A stretch of 64,000 nucleotides of DNA from Prescottella defluvii. Its GTDB lineage: Bacteria > Actinomycetota > Actinomycetes > Mycobacteriales > Mycobacteriaceae. Position numbers and translations under genes: made by a program. The notes under the pieces are model-generated. The model ran no database searches, was not told where the DNA came from, and saw nothing but the letters and a program-made list of their open reading frames with translations. Below, piece by piece: positions 17,928 through 57,916 of this stretch (position 1 is its first letter; every line of letters begins with the position of its first letter). The stretch is from assembly GCA_029690005.1 (NCBI GenBank), contig CP121458.1, positions 3,596,001 to 3,660,000 on the forward strand. Direction: 5' to 3'.

Positions 17928-19154
17928 TCAGCAGCTGCTCGGTGCCGGCTCGCCGCGGAACCGTGCATCGAGGTAGTCCAGCGCCCGCGGAGCCCCCAGC
18001 ACCGCGGTGGTGAGGTGGTCGGGCTGGGAAACAGCTCCGACTCGACGGTCGCACCGGCCCGGCAGTACCGCCGCACCGTGGCCTCGATCGAATCGACCGG
18101 GATCAACGCGTCGGTGGGGCTGTGCCACTCGAAGACCGGTGCCTTCGGCACTCCCGGGTAGTCCTCCACACTGTTGTCGGCGAGCACGGCGTCCGCGGCC
18201 GGGCTGTCGAGCAGGCCGGTACTCGTCGAGACTCGGCGGCGCTGTGTCCGGTGCCGGTCGCGAGGATCTGGTTGGCGCACGCGTTCGCGATCGTATTGCG
18301 CATCGCGACGCCGACGCCGTTGAGCTGGTCGCCGATGGGTAGCTGGGTCGGGTACTCGCGCTCGAGCCCGATCGCGGCCGCCAGCGCGAGTCCGAAGACC
18401 GGGTGCGGTGCGGTGCCGAGCGCGTGGGCCATTTTGCCGAGGTTCATCGGGACCCCGCCCTCGGCGACCCCGACGATGTTCAGCTCCGGCGCGTACGCCG
18501 GCGCGAGCGCCGCGGCGAAGGCCGTGGCCATGCCGCCGCCGGAGTATCCGGCCATCGCCACGGGGCTCCCCGCGAGAGCCAGATCGGGCACGCGCTGCGC
18601 CGCCCGGATCCCGTCGAGGGTGACTGCCCGCCGAGCCGCGCCGCCCCGTACGCGCTGTCGGGTCCGAGGTGATCGGGCAGCGCGACCGTCCATCCGCGCA
18701 TGAGCGCGACGTTGAGCGCCGGCGCTTCACGGATCATGAGGTCGGGATCGTTGGTGTAGAGCGCACGCGACGGCGCACACCGGGTGCCGAGCGCGTTGAC
18801 GATGTGCTGGTAGGACAGCAGCGGGCCGTTCGGCTGCCGGTTCTGCGGTGCCAGGACCGTGGTGACGGCCGCGATCGGCGCGTTCTGGGAGTTCGTCGAC
18901 CGGAAGGCGATCTGCCACACGTCCGTGTTCGGGAAGGCCGGCAACGGCGGCATGCGGCGCACCGCGACCACGTCGCCCGGTGCGCGCGAGGCCAGACCAG
19001 GGGGTTGGCTGTAGAACCCGTCCGGGTCGGCGACAGGGTACACCGGCGCTGCGGTCGCCGTCGCCGGCACCAACACGGCCGCACAGCCGACCACGACGGC
19101 TGTCATGATCGCTCTACCTACTCGACTACGCGTCCGGGCCGGTGACGGCGACAA
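17928..19154 (-). CDS. Secreted lipase (LIP/secretory lipase family)
   Basis: Alpha/beta-hydrolase lipase exported by a Sec-type signal: basic start MSPSPARTRSRVGR, hydrophobic core MTAVVVGCAAVLVPATATAA, cleavage near AAP. The mature protein begins VYPVADPDGFYSQPPGL and has GPLLSYQHIVNALG, the nucleophile elbow MAGYSGGGMATAFAAALA and a late APVFEWHSPTDALIPVDSI block holding the acid residue region. The family is common in Mycobacteriales. Frame changes near 18625, 18230 and 18030 split it; the joined length is about 405 residues. A downstream Met (19106) would give a shorter signal peptide. It shares the rbpA terminator region. Confidence 0.8.
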
Positions 19155-19603
19155 CCGTTTCGACGGGCATGCAGAATCCCTTCGTATAGATCTTCGCTGA
19201 ATCGCGCGTTCTTGCCGAACCCCGCATTTCGACCCGGGCGAGACTGCGTGCCCACGCTGGTTTCGACCGAACGGCGACTCAGCCTATGCGACGCACCCCG
19301 GGTTTCCCGGCGCGAAGCGCGAACCACTCTGCGGGACCTGACGATTCGCACCCAAATACCGCACGATCGGCTGTGGCGCAAGCGAATCCGGACAGATCGG
19401 GAGCGGTCGTGACCGGTCCGTCACCCCAATTCGGCGAGCGCCGGTTCGGGAGGTTTCGAAATCAATTGCGGATTCGCCAGGCCTACCTACGCGTGACATC
19501 ATGAAGGGGACGCATGCAGCTTGGCGGACATGGCTGACGCGAAGGTTCGCAGGGATTCGAGGGACTACCGCGCCGGTCCAGCAGATGTAAGGCGAGGTGG
19601 CGC
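19155..19603. other. 449-base divergent intergenic region
   Basis: Lies between the lipase (minus) and the aminodeoxychorismate-mutase-like gene (plus). It is less GC-biased than its surroundings and must hold promoters for both. I see no convincing gene, -35/-10 pair or regulator site. GCGAGGTGGCGC just before 19604 provides the ribosome binding site for the plus-strand operon. Confidence 0.5.
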
Positions 19604-19975
19604 ATGGACGACACCACCGGCTCCACGAGAGCCGACACCACCGAGTACCCGACTGGCACCATCGCAGCCGACGAGCCGGGTCTGGAGCGCCTACGCAGCG
19701 GAGCTCGACGCTATCGACGGGCGACTACTCGAGGACATTCGCGCACGCATCGACGTGTGCGTCCGGATCGGCGAGGTCAAACGACGTCAGAGAATCCCCA
19801 TGATGCAGCCGCAGCGTGTAGGCCTGGTGCAGGCCCGCGCCGAGCAGTTCGCACGCGAGAACGGGCTGTCCCGGAATTCCTGAGTCGGCTGTACGACGTG
19901 ATGATCGCGGAGACCTGCCGGATCGAGGACGACGTAATCGGGTCGAACGGCGACCCCACTCGCGCAACGGGCTGA
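19604..19975 (+). CDS. AroQ-type mutase, likely 4-amino-4-deoxychorismate mutase (PapB/CmlD-like)
   Basis: Small helical AroQ-fold protein that would rearrange aminodeoxychorismate to 4-amino-4-deoxyprephenate. After a variable N-terminus (MDDTTGSTRADTTEYPTGT) it has the first helix LDAIDGRLLEDIRARIDVCV and the basic substrate segment RIGEVKRRQRIPMMQPQRVG; the IPMMQP stretch resembles the aminodeoxychorismate mutases of antibiotic clusters. The tail is LSRLYDVMIAETCRIEDDVI. Frame changes near 19685 and 19875 give about 123 residues when joined. On sequence alone a plain chorismate mutase cannot be excluded; the assignment rests on the three genes that follow within a few bases. Confidence 0.75.
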   Translation: MDDTTGSTRADTTEYPTGTIAADEPGLERLRSGARRYRRATTRGHSRTHRRVRPDRRGQTTSENPHDAAAACRPGAGPRRAVRTRERAVPEFLSRLYDVMIAETCRIEDDVIGSNGDPTRATG

Positions 19976-22122
<2,147 letters not shown>

Positions 22123-22126
<4 letters not shown>

Positions 22127-23036
22127 CGACGCGCGCCGAGACGGGAGCCGTGCGGGTCGCGGTCGTCGGTGGTGCGGGCGCGGTCGGTGCGATGCTGGCG
22201 GACCTGGCGCGGTCGGGCGGCGACGACGTGATCGTCATCGACCGGGTCCGCCCCGCCGGCGATCGGACGGCCCTGGTCGCGGACGCGACCGCGCCCTCCG
22301 AGTCGGCGCGCGCCGCCCTCGCGGGCGGACGTCGCGGTGCTCGCGGTCCCCGAGACCGTGGCGGTGGGCGCGGTTCCGTGATCGACCGCGCCATGCGACG
22401 CGGTGCGCTGCTGGTCGAGACCCTGTCCGTCAAGACGCGGATCCATCGGACGCTGCGGGAGGATGCGGCCGACCGCCCCGCGCTGGGGATCAATCCGATG
22501 TTCGCGCCCGGGCTGGGCCTGACCGGTCGGCCGGTGGCGACGGTGGTTCACCAGGACGGTCCCGCGGTCGACCGGTTCCTCGCGGCTGTGGCCGGCTGGG
22601 GCGGACGGGTGGTCCGCCTCGGCGCCGCCGAACACGATCGCGTCACCGCGGCCACGCAGGCGCTCACCCACGCCGCGGTTCTCGCGTTCGGGCTCGCGTT
22701 GGCCGATGCGGGTGTCGGATCCGACGAACTGGCGGCGACGGCTCCCCCGCCGCACACCACGATGCTCGCGCTGCTGGCCCGCGTCGGGCGGGCGCCCCGG
22801 AGGCTGACCACGACATCCAGGCCGGGAACCCGGACGCCGCCGCGGCGCGAAAGGCGTTGGCGGCAGCACTGGCCCGGCTGTCCGAGACGGTCGAACGCGG
22901 CGACGAGCAGGCCTTCGCCGACCTCATGGCCGAGGCCGTCCGGCCGCTCGGCGACCGCCTGGACGGGTACCGCGCGATGCGCGCCGCGATGTTCGAGCAA
23001 CTGCGGGACCGACCGCCGGAAGGAGGACCACCGTGA
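22123..23036 (+). CDS. Prephenate dehydrogenase-like (4-amino-4-deoxyprephenate dehydrogenase; PapC/CmlC-like)
   Basis: NAD-dependent oxidative decarboxylase expected to turn 4-amino-4-deoxyprephenate into p-aminophenylpyruvate. The Rossmann start VRVAVVGGAGAVGAMLADLA contains GxGxxG and is followed by an acidic strand end (VIVIDR). Downstream blocks are LLVETLSVKTRIHRTL, LGINPMFAPGLGLTGRPVAT and RVTAATQALTHAAVLAFGLA, all typical of TyrA-like enzymes. Frame changes near 22325 and 22795; joined length about 300 residues. GTG start overlaps the upstream TGA, and its own TGA overlaps the next GTG. No aminotransferase for the last step to p-aminophenylalanine is present; a housekeeping enzyme could supply it. 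Confidence 0.82.
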
Positions 23037-24027
23037 CCACCAACCCCTTCGGCGACGACGCCGCCGAGAACGAGTCCCGCTGCGGCTGCCGTCGCTGCCG
23101 CCGTTCGATCCGGGCGACCCGGTCGAGAGCGCGATCATCAGTGCGCTGGCGGGCAGCTGGCCGCGCCGGGCCACCGTCAAGCGCCCCGAACCCGACCTCG
23201 ACGCGCTGTTCGACGCCGAAAAGGACGACTACCCCGCGCAGTTGATCCCCTTCCACGACGACGACCGGTTCCGCCGACTCGACGAGCCCACCCGCGCGAA
23301 GGTGCTGGCCTGGGCCTGGATCGCCTACAACAAGAACGTCATGGACGTCGAGCAGTACGTCGTCAATCCCGGATTCCGGCTGCTCTCGCAAGACGCGTTC
23401 GGCACCGGACTCGGCGACACGCTGACCGTCGCCACACTCCAGGCGATGGTCGACGAGCAGTACCACACGCTGATGCACCTGAACGCGAGCGCGTTGACGC
23501 GGCGTCGCCGCGGATGGGATCTGCCGGAGCGCCGGCTGCCGTACGGGCCGACGGTGCGCGGGCAATACGCGGCGGTGGCGAAGGCCGATACCCCGCGCGA
23601 ATCGGCGCTGGCCAGTTTGGCGTTTACAACCGTGGCCGAGACGTCGATCAGCTCCTACCTCGGACCGATGACCGACGACGAGAACCTCCAGCCGGTGAAC
23701 CGGTCCACCGTGGCGCTGCACCGACGCGACGAGTACTGCCACTCGTCGATCGCCGGGGAGCTGCTGAAGATCGTGTACGAACGCCTCGGCCCCGACGACC
23801 GTCGGATCCTGTCGTCCGGCTTGGCCACCGGACTCCGGGCCTTCGAGGCGAACGACTACACCACGCGGAACGTCGTCATGGAGTCCGAAGGTGTCCGCGA
23901 CGGTAAGGCTTTGGTGGCCGACGCGGCCCACGACACCGGTCGGCGCAAGCTCGTGCAGGACTGCAGTGCGATCCGCCGGCTGTGCGACGACCTGGACGTC
24001 GCCGACGAGGTGCCGTACGAGTGGTGA
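23033..24027 (+). CDS. AurF/CmlI-type diiron arylamine N-oxygenase
   Basis: Non-haem diiron enzyme that oxidises an aryl amine to an aryl nitro group. All expected metal ligands of the AurF fold can be read: Glu in NVMDVEQYVVNP, ExxH in MVDEQYHTLMHLN, Glu in TVAETSISSYLGP, and HxxxExxH in ALHRRDEYCHSSIAGE. The length (about 330 residues) is normal. GTG start at 23033 with AGGAGG upstream overlaps the previous stop; one frame change near 23078 affects only the variable N-terminus. The presence of enzymes for p-aminophenylalanine upstream makes p-aminophenylalanine or a derived peptide/alcohol the likely substrate. AurF itself uses free p-aminobenzoate, but no lyase to make that is encoded here. 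Confidence 0.88.
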
Positions 24028-24050
24028 CAAGTCAGTAGAGTCACCCCACA

Positions 24051-24400
24051 TGGCAGCACCAGCGCTTCAGGCAATCGACGAGGACGGGACGACCTGGACA
24101 ATCCGTCCGCGCAACAACTTCACGGCCTTCTGGCCGACATGAGTCTCACGTGTCGGTTCGTCGTCGTGAGGCGGCTCGATCTGGAACCCGCTGGCCAGCA
24201 CTACATGCAGGTGTATCTCAACGACGACATGAGCTACGACGTGGAGTACCGCGAGGGAGGACCCGACAGGCACTTCCAGGCACTGGTCCCCACGAACACG
24301 AGGTCCTCGCGGTGGAACTCGTGTCGGAGGTGCTTCAGGCCTGGGCCTTTGAGCGGCCCGGTTGGCGCGAGGCTCTCCCCGGGCCCTGTGGTCGCCGTAG
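24051..24400 (+). CDS. Hypothetical protein, about 115 residues
   Basis: Unrecognised small acidic protein. Joined across frame changes near 24090, 24290 and 24380 it contains SAQQLHGLLADMSLTCRFVV, LEPAGQHYMQVYLNDDMSYD, VEYREGGPDRHFQALVP, HEHEVLAVELVSEVLQAWAF and ends in a Trp-rich tail. The pattern of short strands plus two helices resembles small actinobacterial immunity or accessory proteins, but I cannot name a family. It lies 23 bases after the N-oxygenase on the same strand, so co-transcription is possible. Confidence 0.5.
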
Positions 24401-24459
24401 AAGTCTTGCGCCCGCCGGCGAACGCCATCCACGCCGGTCCTCGCGGTATACCGTGCCTC

Positions 24460-24818
24460 ATGCCCACAACGCTGCGCCGCGCACTCCGATACGCTGCCCT
24501 CGCCCTCGTGGCAGTGCTTGCCGGCGTGATCCTCTACACGGTGTTCGTCTACCACAGCCTCAACATCTTCACCCCACCCGAGCGACTCGAATCCCTTGGT
24601 AGGACATACCAACTCGGCAACCACGACGGCTACACCCGCGACGAGATCGACCAGCGGCACCGCACATCGGCCACGACCCTGGAAGAAGTCAGCTACCGAT
24701 GGCCCCGCCACCCCGTCTACCAATTTCAGAACGACACCATCCGCGGCCAGCCACCACCAGCGCCTACCTCAAATGGGGCGATCGCTATATCCCCTACAGC
24801 CTCTCCGGCGGCCCCTGA
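24460..24818 (+). CDS. Small membrane-anchored hypothetical protein
   Basis: MPTTLRRALRYAALALVAVL followed by AGVILYTVFVYHSLNIF is one N-terminal membrane helix; the remainder (ESLGRTYQLGNHDGYTRDE, TTLEEVSYRWPRHPVYQFQN) is soluble and polar. One frame change near 24745 leads to SAYLKWGDRYIPYSLSGGP and a stop at 24818. No family recognised. Confidence 0.5.
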
Positions 24819-25034
24819 ACCCCTCGGACTCACCCCATCGGCTCAATTGTCTTCGTGACGAAGACCTTCCGTGCGCGAAATCTCCGTCACACTCCACCCG
24901 GTGAAGAATCGGCGGGCACTGACGAGATAGTTCCGCAGATGCCGGAAGAGCGCCGCGACCTCCCAAAACTGCATATTCATACCCAATGGTCCCATGTACC
25001 GCTTCGGCTGGCCCTCTTCAGGTCTGTCTGCGGT

Positions 25035-25778
25035 TCAGTTAGCTGGGGAAGTCGCTGCTGCGGCGAGGATGTGGGCGAGGTCGCCGGGGCGGCTCCACAT
25101 GGCCAATGCCCGGTCGGGAGGTCGATGAGGTCAACATGGTCGAGGTTTGCCACCTCGGCGAACATGGGATGACCCGCGTTGGCCAGCTCCATTATCTGCA
25201 CGCTCGGGATCGAGCAGCACACCAGAGTGGTCGGGACCGCCCGACGCGCATCGTTGGTGAGCTTCACTTGCTGGCGCAGCACGGGACCGGGTTCTGGAAC
25301 GGCCCTGGCTCGAAAGCGCTCGAGAGCCTCAGTGCTCAGGCCCTCGAGGCTGGCCTGCTCCCCGAGCGCGTCGAAGGGCGGCAGGGGAAACTCGTCCAGA
25401 TCCTCGGGCGCATCCGGAGCGAAGACACTGCCGGACGCGACGGGCCCACTATCGACCCACACCACTCGGCGGACAAGTTCAGGATGCCGATCGAGTACAA
25501 GGCTTACCGGCGCGTCGGCGCCGCTGTGCGCCACGATGACTACCGGCTGGGCCTCGGAAGCCTCAGCCTGGGTCATAGTCTGCTCGATCGCCGTCGCCTG
25601 GTCATCGAGCGTCCTGGACGCCCGCTCTGAGGTCCCGCTCATCGAGGCCGGGAAGGGTCATCGGGATGGTTCGCCAGCCGTCAGCGGTCAGGTGTTCCAG
25701 CACCTCGTCCCATGCCCAAGCCCCCAGCCAATGGCCAGCGATCAGGATGATGGTCGGGCTGCTCGCGTTTGTCGTCAC
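25035..25778 (-). CDS. Alpha/beta hydrolase (esterase-like)
   Basis: Soluble alpha/beta-hydrolase of the small esterase type. Start (GTG at 25778): NASSPTIILIAGHWLGAWAW, with the oxyanion HW motif; nucleophile elbow VVIVAHSGADAPVSLVL (HSG in place of the common GxSxG GHSxG); late acid region VDSGPVASGSVFAP; C-terminal catalytic His in LIDLPTGHWP. The assignment of His to that GHWP is typical of the family. Frame changes near 25640 and 25095; the second one restores the end LAHILAAAATSPAN. It is divergent from the WYL regulator with 73 bases between, suggesting that regulator controls it. Confidence 0.75.
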
Positions 25779-25851
25779 ACCACGATGCTCTCAAGCCCCA
25801 AGGACAACGGTATGTCACCATTTTCGGCATGATTTTTTGCCGGGGTGGGAC

Positions 25852-26547
25852 ATGAAGAGGGCGGAGCGGCTCCACGCCCTGTCCGAGATGCTGCGACGCA
25901 GCGGACCGCGTGGATGCACTGCCGAGCGACTGGCAAAAGAGTTCGGCGTGTCCGTGCGGACGGTCAAGAGAGACCTCACCGCACTCGAGAACAGTGGCGC
26001 GCTGATCTGGTCGCGCCCGGGCCCCGGCGGTGGCTACGGGCTAGTCGCCCGAGGCACCCTGCCACCGGTCAGCCTGACCCCCGTGCAGGCAGTGGCGCTA
26101 CTCGCGGCAGTCTCTGCTGCACCCGATGCCCCCTACGCCGATCTCGCCCTAGCGGGCGTTCGGAAGATCATGGACGTACTCGATCCACGGACCCGGACGA
26201 AGGCCGATGAGCTGGCCAGTCGCGTCTGGGTCAACACGCCTCCTACTCCGCGCACGATCAAGTCAGCGCTGGAGGAAGCGATGGCCGAGCAACGGGTGGT
26301 GCGTATCCGCTACACCTCGCGTGACGGCGACAAGACCACCCGCGACGTCGAGCCGGCGATGTTCGCCTCGACGAACGGCAATCGGTACCTGATCGGGTGG
26401 TGCAGGCTACGCAGCGATATGCGGTGGTTCCTCGTCTCCCGTATCGAGCACGCCAGTGCAACCAAGATCGCCTGCAGCGGCCATGACATTGACGAGATCG
26501 GCATCCCCCCAGCGACAGCAAGACCCGTGAATGGCCAAGCCGAGTGA
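25852..26547 (+). CDS. HTH/WYL-domain transcriptional regulator
   Basis: DNA-binding N-terminus MKRAERLHALSEMLRRSGPR with a winged helix-turn-helix (AERLAKEFGVSVRTVKRDLT), then a WYL effector domain (EQRVVRIRYTSRDGDKTTRD, RDVEPAMFASTNGNRYLIGW, MRWFLVSRIEH). These YafY/DeoR-like regulators sense ligands or single-stranded nucleic acid. The frame is intact over 231 residues. The start at 25852 is chosen because the helix-turn-helix family usually begins within about ten residues of that Met, and it lies 73 bases from the divergent hydrolase. Confidence 0.85.
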   Translation: MKRAERLHALSEMLRRSGPRGCTAERLAKEFGVSVRTVKRDLTALENSGALIWSRPGPGGGYGLVARGTLPPVSLTPVQAVALLAAVSAAPDAPYADLALAGVRKIMDVLDPRTRTKADELASRVWVNTPPTPRTIKSALEEAMAEQRVVRIRYTSRDGDKTTRDVEPAMFASTNGNRYLIGWCRLRSDMRWFLVSRIEHASATKIACSGHDIDEIGIPPATARPVNGQAE

Positions 26548-26712
26548 GGCACCCGACCAGGCGATCTTCCACAGAGCAGTCATGCCGACTCCATCTCCAC
26601 GTTCCGCTTCGTCGTCGCGTTCGTCGGAGCGCTCCCTCCCCCACCGAGCCGGGCGGGAGGTGTCATCAGTGCAGTTCAGTAGGCCCGAGAAGGCTCGCTG
26701 GACGTGTCGACG

Positions 26713-27551
26713 CTACTGGCCGTGGCCCTCGATGACGGCGATGTTCTCCGCCATCCCCGTAGCGTCGGGGAACAGTTCGAGACGCTCCCGCGCGTAGTCC
26801 AGGGGGCTGAGCTTCGTCCTCCCGTGGTGACCGAGATTGGCCGGGCCGGGGCCTTCGTGAAGTCGACGCCGCGCGCGAGCAGGAGCCGCAGGAGCGGCTC
26901 CCGCCCACCGCCGGTCGCCGTCCAGTGGTACACGCTCCTGCCGAGCCCCTTGGCCGTCACGGACATTCATCGAGATCCGCGCCCTTGCCGAGCAGCAGGG
27001 TGACGGCGTCAACCGCGTTGTACCAGATGGCCCCGCGCAGGGCCTCGTTGAGCAACGACTCGTCGATCCCGCGCCCGAGGAGCCAGTCGATGGCGTCGCC
27101 GTTGTCGATGCCGGCCGCGTCGCCAAGCAGGTTCTGCTTGTCGAGAGCGGTCGCGTTCACGTCGACGCCGAGCGACAGCAGGTGTTCCGCGAAGTCGCGA
27201 TCCGAGGAATGCAGGATCAGCAGGCTCAACGCGCCGCGATTCTGCAGCCCCTTCCGGGTCGGCGACGAGCCCCGCTCGAGCAGGTAGCGGGCCATGTCGA
27301 GCTCGCCCGCCTCGACTGCAGGCGAGCATCGGGTTGTTGCGGACGACGTTGCCCGCCTCCAGATCCGCGCCGGCAGCGATCAGCAGATCAACCGCATCAG
27401 CGTCGCCGCACAGCGCGGCCGCGTGCAGCGGTGTTCCGTACTCCTGCGTGGACTTCTTCAGCTGGGCGGGGGTCGCGCCCTCGACGCGTTCCCGCACCAG
27501 CTCGGTTTCGTTCGCAACGCACGCGTACAGCAGCGACCCGTCATCCTTCAT
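26713..27551 (-). CDS. Ankyrin-repeat protein
   Basis: Series of about six ankyrin-like repeats, e.g. YGTPLHAAALCGDADAVDLL then IAAGADLEAGNVVRNNPML, FAEHLLSLGVDVNATALDKQ, IDWLLGRGIDESLLNEALRG, AVDAVTLLLGKGADL and LLRLLLARGVDFTKA. Such proteins mediate protein-protein contacts; the partner is unknown. No signal peptide. Frame changes near 27310, 26960 and 26830 split it; joined it has about 280 residues. It ends convergent to the WYL regulator. Confidence 0.75.
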
Positions 27552-27831
27552 GCAGCATCCCTATTCCATGCCTTCAGCGTTCTCAGCCAACACGCTGCAC
27601 CGTAATGAATTGCCCGGGACTGCAAGCGCGTCCGCCAAGTCCACGCGCGCCGGAGCGGACCCGGGACGCACCTTCACCGTGGTCGGCGGCGCCACCGAAA
27701 CCGCCAGCGCAGACCTCATCTCGGCCACCGACCTATGGGCCCTCACCAAAGAAGAAGCCGCTGTACGACACAGAAACCACCGCCTGTGCGCCTCCCCGAC
27801 GACACGGTGCGCGTCACGGATACTGGTAATC

Positions 27832-28707
27832 ATGAGAAGGCCCGTTGGATTTCGCGCCGCAGTGACCGCAGCCGTCGTCGCGACCGTCGCAGCAGTTTCA
27901 CTGGTTTCCCCGGCCGCCGCGGCGGGCAACCCTGCGAACGCCAAGGTTCGCTACGTCGCGCTCGGTGATTCCCGCGCCGCCGGACCCTCGCTCGACCGCA
28001 TCGCGGATACCAACGGGTGCAGACGCTCCGACCTCGGTTATCCGAACCTCGTCGCGCGGGGAGTTAATGCGGCGTCGTTCCTCAACCTGTCATGCTCCGG
28101 TGCACGGACCGAGAACGTGACGAACACGCCGCAGCAGACGTCGACCGGTGCGGTGCCTCCGCAGATCGACCGGATGCCGTCGGACACCACGCTGGTGACC
28201 CTCAGCATCGGCGGAAACGACATTCGCTGGCCCAAACTCGTTTCCCGGTGCTACGCCAGCGGACCCGGTGGTGATGCGGGATGTCGCACCGATCTCGCGT
28301 TCACTCGCGACGCGGTAGCGGCCCTGGCGGATGTCGGCCCGAAGGTGTGGTCGACGCTCGCGGCGATCAGAGTGAAGGCACCTTCTGCTCGCATCGTCCT
28401 CGTCGGGCACGGCGGAATCGTCGGCGACCGCGGATGCTGGCCCAACCTCCCGATCAGCGACGCCGACGCCATGTGGGTCAGGGGCTTCTTCGCGATGTTC
28501 AACGGTGTCCTGGCGACGGCAGCCGCGACGTCCGGTACCGAGTTCGTCGACGTCACCGCGGGGTCGCAAGGGCACGATGCATGCGCCGCTCCCGATCAAC
28601 GGTGGTTCGAGGGACGCCAAGCCGGCCCGTCCGCGAGCCCGCTGCACCCGAACTCCGCGGGCATGGCGTACATGGCGCGTCAGGTGCTCGACAGGCTGCG
28701 CCGCTGA
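27832..28707 (+). CDS. Secreted SGNH/GDSL esterase
   Basis: Exported lipolytic esterase. The signal peptide is MRRPVGFRAAVTAAVVATVA then AVSLVSPAAAAG. Block I is YVALGDSRAAGPSLDRIADT (catalytic Ser), the block III Asn is in LSIGGNDIRWP, and block V is SPLHPNSAGMAYMARQVLD (Asp/His region reads HPNSAG). Five or more Cys suggest disulfides after export. No frame breaks; 291 residues, normal for the actinobacterial two-layer SGNH group. Convergent with the TetR gene 9 bases downstream. Confidence 0.85.
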   Translation: MRRPVGFRAAVTAAVVATVAAVSLVSPAAAAGNPANAKVRYVALGDSRAAGPSLDRIADTNGCRRSDLGYPNLVARGVNAASFLNLSCSGARTENVTNTPQQTSTGAVPPQIDRMPSDTTLVTLSIGGNDIRWPKLVSRCYASGPGGDAGCRTDLAFTRDAVAALADVGPKVWSTLAAIRVKAPSARIVLVGHGGIVGDRGCWPNLPISDADAMWVRGFFAMFNGVLATAAATSGTEFVDVTAGSQGHDACAAPDQRWFEGRQAGPSASPLHPNSAGMAYMARQVLDRLRR

Positions 28708-28716
28708 TCGACGAAC

Positions 28717-29339
28717 CTATCTAGTCTGCTCGGCGTCGAGTGCGGCGAAGGATCGGCGCAGCAGTTCGACTGCGTCGGTGCCTTCGGACTCGGCCCAGGT
28801 GGTCAGAGCGATGTCGAAGCAGGCGAGTGCGACCTGTACGAGTGTCTGCGCTCGTAGTTCCGCGTAGTCACCGGCCAGACGCGCCTGCACAACGGGAACA
28901 AGCATGTTCGCCCAGCCCAGATGCTTCTCGAGGTTCCGTGCCCGGAGGGACGCGGTGCTGGTGAGCACACGCATGGTCCGCTTGCTGCGCTGCTCGTCCT
29001 CGTCGCCGCGTGGTCGAGACAGCAGGGATTCGAAGGAGATCCGCAACGACACCAGCGCCGGTTCGTCGGCCGGCCGTGCGGCGAGGGCATCGCGGACGAA
29101 CTCGCCCCAGCGGGTCAGGTCACCGATGACCGCGTCTTCCTTGGCCGGGAAGTAGCGATCGAAGCTTCGGCGGAGATACCCACCGCGGCAGCGATCTGCT
29201 CGACGGTGACCGAGTCGAAGCCGCGCTCGGCGAACAGGTCGACGGCGACCTGGGAGATGCGTCTTCGCACTGCTTCGCGGGTGATGCCGCGCAAGCCCGA
29301 GGTCGGTGCCGAGGAACTGTCCACCTGGGCAGCGTACAT
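28717..29339 (-). CDS. TetR-family regulator
   Basis: N-terminal helix-turn-helix GITREAVRRRISQVAVDLFA, then ERGFDSVTVEQIAAAVGIS and, after one frame change near 29163, RSFDRYFPAKEDAVIGDLTR, the usual TetR signature. The C-terminal ligand domain is helical and ends in WAESEGTDAVELLRRSFAAL. About 205 residues. It is divergent from the aldo-keto reductase across 61 bases containing a perfect TGTCAG/CTGACA palindrome, so it probably represses both itself and the reductase. Confidence 0.85.
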
Positions 29340-29348
29340 GGACAAAGT

Positions 29349-29363
29349 TGTCAGTCTCTGACA
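29349..29363. promoter_or_regulatory. Probable TetR operator
   Basis: TGTCAG-TCT-CTGACA is a perfect inverted repeat 9 bases in front of the tetR start and 37 bases before the reductase start. A further CTGACAA half-site follows at 29377-29383. Position and symmetry fit an autoregulatory TetR site. Confidence 0.7.
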
Positions 29364-29400
29364 GATTGGGCTGAGGCTGACAACCACCGAAGGGGAATCC

Positions 29401-30337
<937 letters not shown>

Positions 30338-30346
30338 CTACTGCAG

Positions 30347-30735
30347 TCACGGGGTGGCGTTCATCCACGCGTCGAAGGCGGGCTGCACGTTCGGGTTCGA
30401 CTGCGTGATGCCGTTGTAGGCGCCGATGGCCGCGCCGATCCCGGTGCCGACGATGCAGCCGGCGATGAAGTTCGGGAAAATCGAGACGCAGCCGATCGCG
30501 AGTCCGACACCGGCGCCGGTCGCCATGCCCGCCGCACCGCCCTGCTCCCATCCGGTGGTGATCTCGCGCATCAGATTGTCCTGTGCCGTCTGCTTGTCGA
30601 CGACGGGCTGCACGAGCGGGACGGAGACGTCGCCGGGACGGAAGATCGGGCGGGTGCCGCATACGCGGTGCCGGCGCCGGCAGCGAGAGCGACGACGACG
30701 AGACCCGATGCGGCCGAGGCCTTGAGAATATTCAT
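30347..30735 (-). CDS. Small secreted glycine-rich protein
   Basis: MNILKASAASGLVVVALAAG then AGTAYA is a signal peptide with an AxA cleavage site. One frame change near 30655 leads to GDVSVPLVQPVVDKQTAQDN and a glycine-rich amphipathic segment GGAAGMATGAGVGLAIGCVS then IAGCIVGTGIGAAIGAYNGI, with a GxxxG (glycine-zipper) pattern and two cysteines. About 129 residues. Similar short exported proteins with glycine zippers insert in membranes or oligomerise (pore or bacteriocin-like); no specific family is recognised. It lies between the aldo-keto reductase and the end of the NRPS. Confidence 0.6.
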
Positions 30736-30861
30736 GGCGCTCTCCAAATTGTCGGGAAGGAAGGCAATCCAGTGGTTTCGACGCTAGTCGCCGGGCGCCT
30801 CCTTCGCCACGAATCGGCGGGGTACGGGATGAATGCGAAGTTTGTTGCGTCAGACACGATT

Positions 30862-57765
<26,904 letters not shown>

Positions 57766-57916
57766 TTACTCGCCCCCGAGAGCAGAATGCCCCGGTTGCA
57801 TCGGGACCACACCATATCAAGATCCTTTCGGCGCTCGGATGGTTTCCCAGCTCCGCTTCGAATCCCCGTTTGGCCTGGTAGATAGGTAAAAATGACCCTT
57901 CGGTCCGAATGGTCCG

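Noticed and set aside
19521..19600. Earlier start for the AroQ mutase at 19521
   Set aside because: It would add a basic, non-conserved extension in a different frame from 19604; the ATG at 19604 has a ribosome binding site.
24051..24140. Second MbtH-like gene (WTIRPRNNF stretch)
   Set aside because: It lacks the NxExQxSxWP signature; it is the frame-shifted start of the hypothetical protein at 24051-24400.
27552..27831. Possible gene fragment with a frame reading TFTVVGGATETASADLIS
   Set aside because: The 280-base stretch before the SGNH esterase stays open and looks weakly protein-like, but it has no own start with a ribosome binding site and no family match; it may be a remnant.
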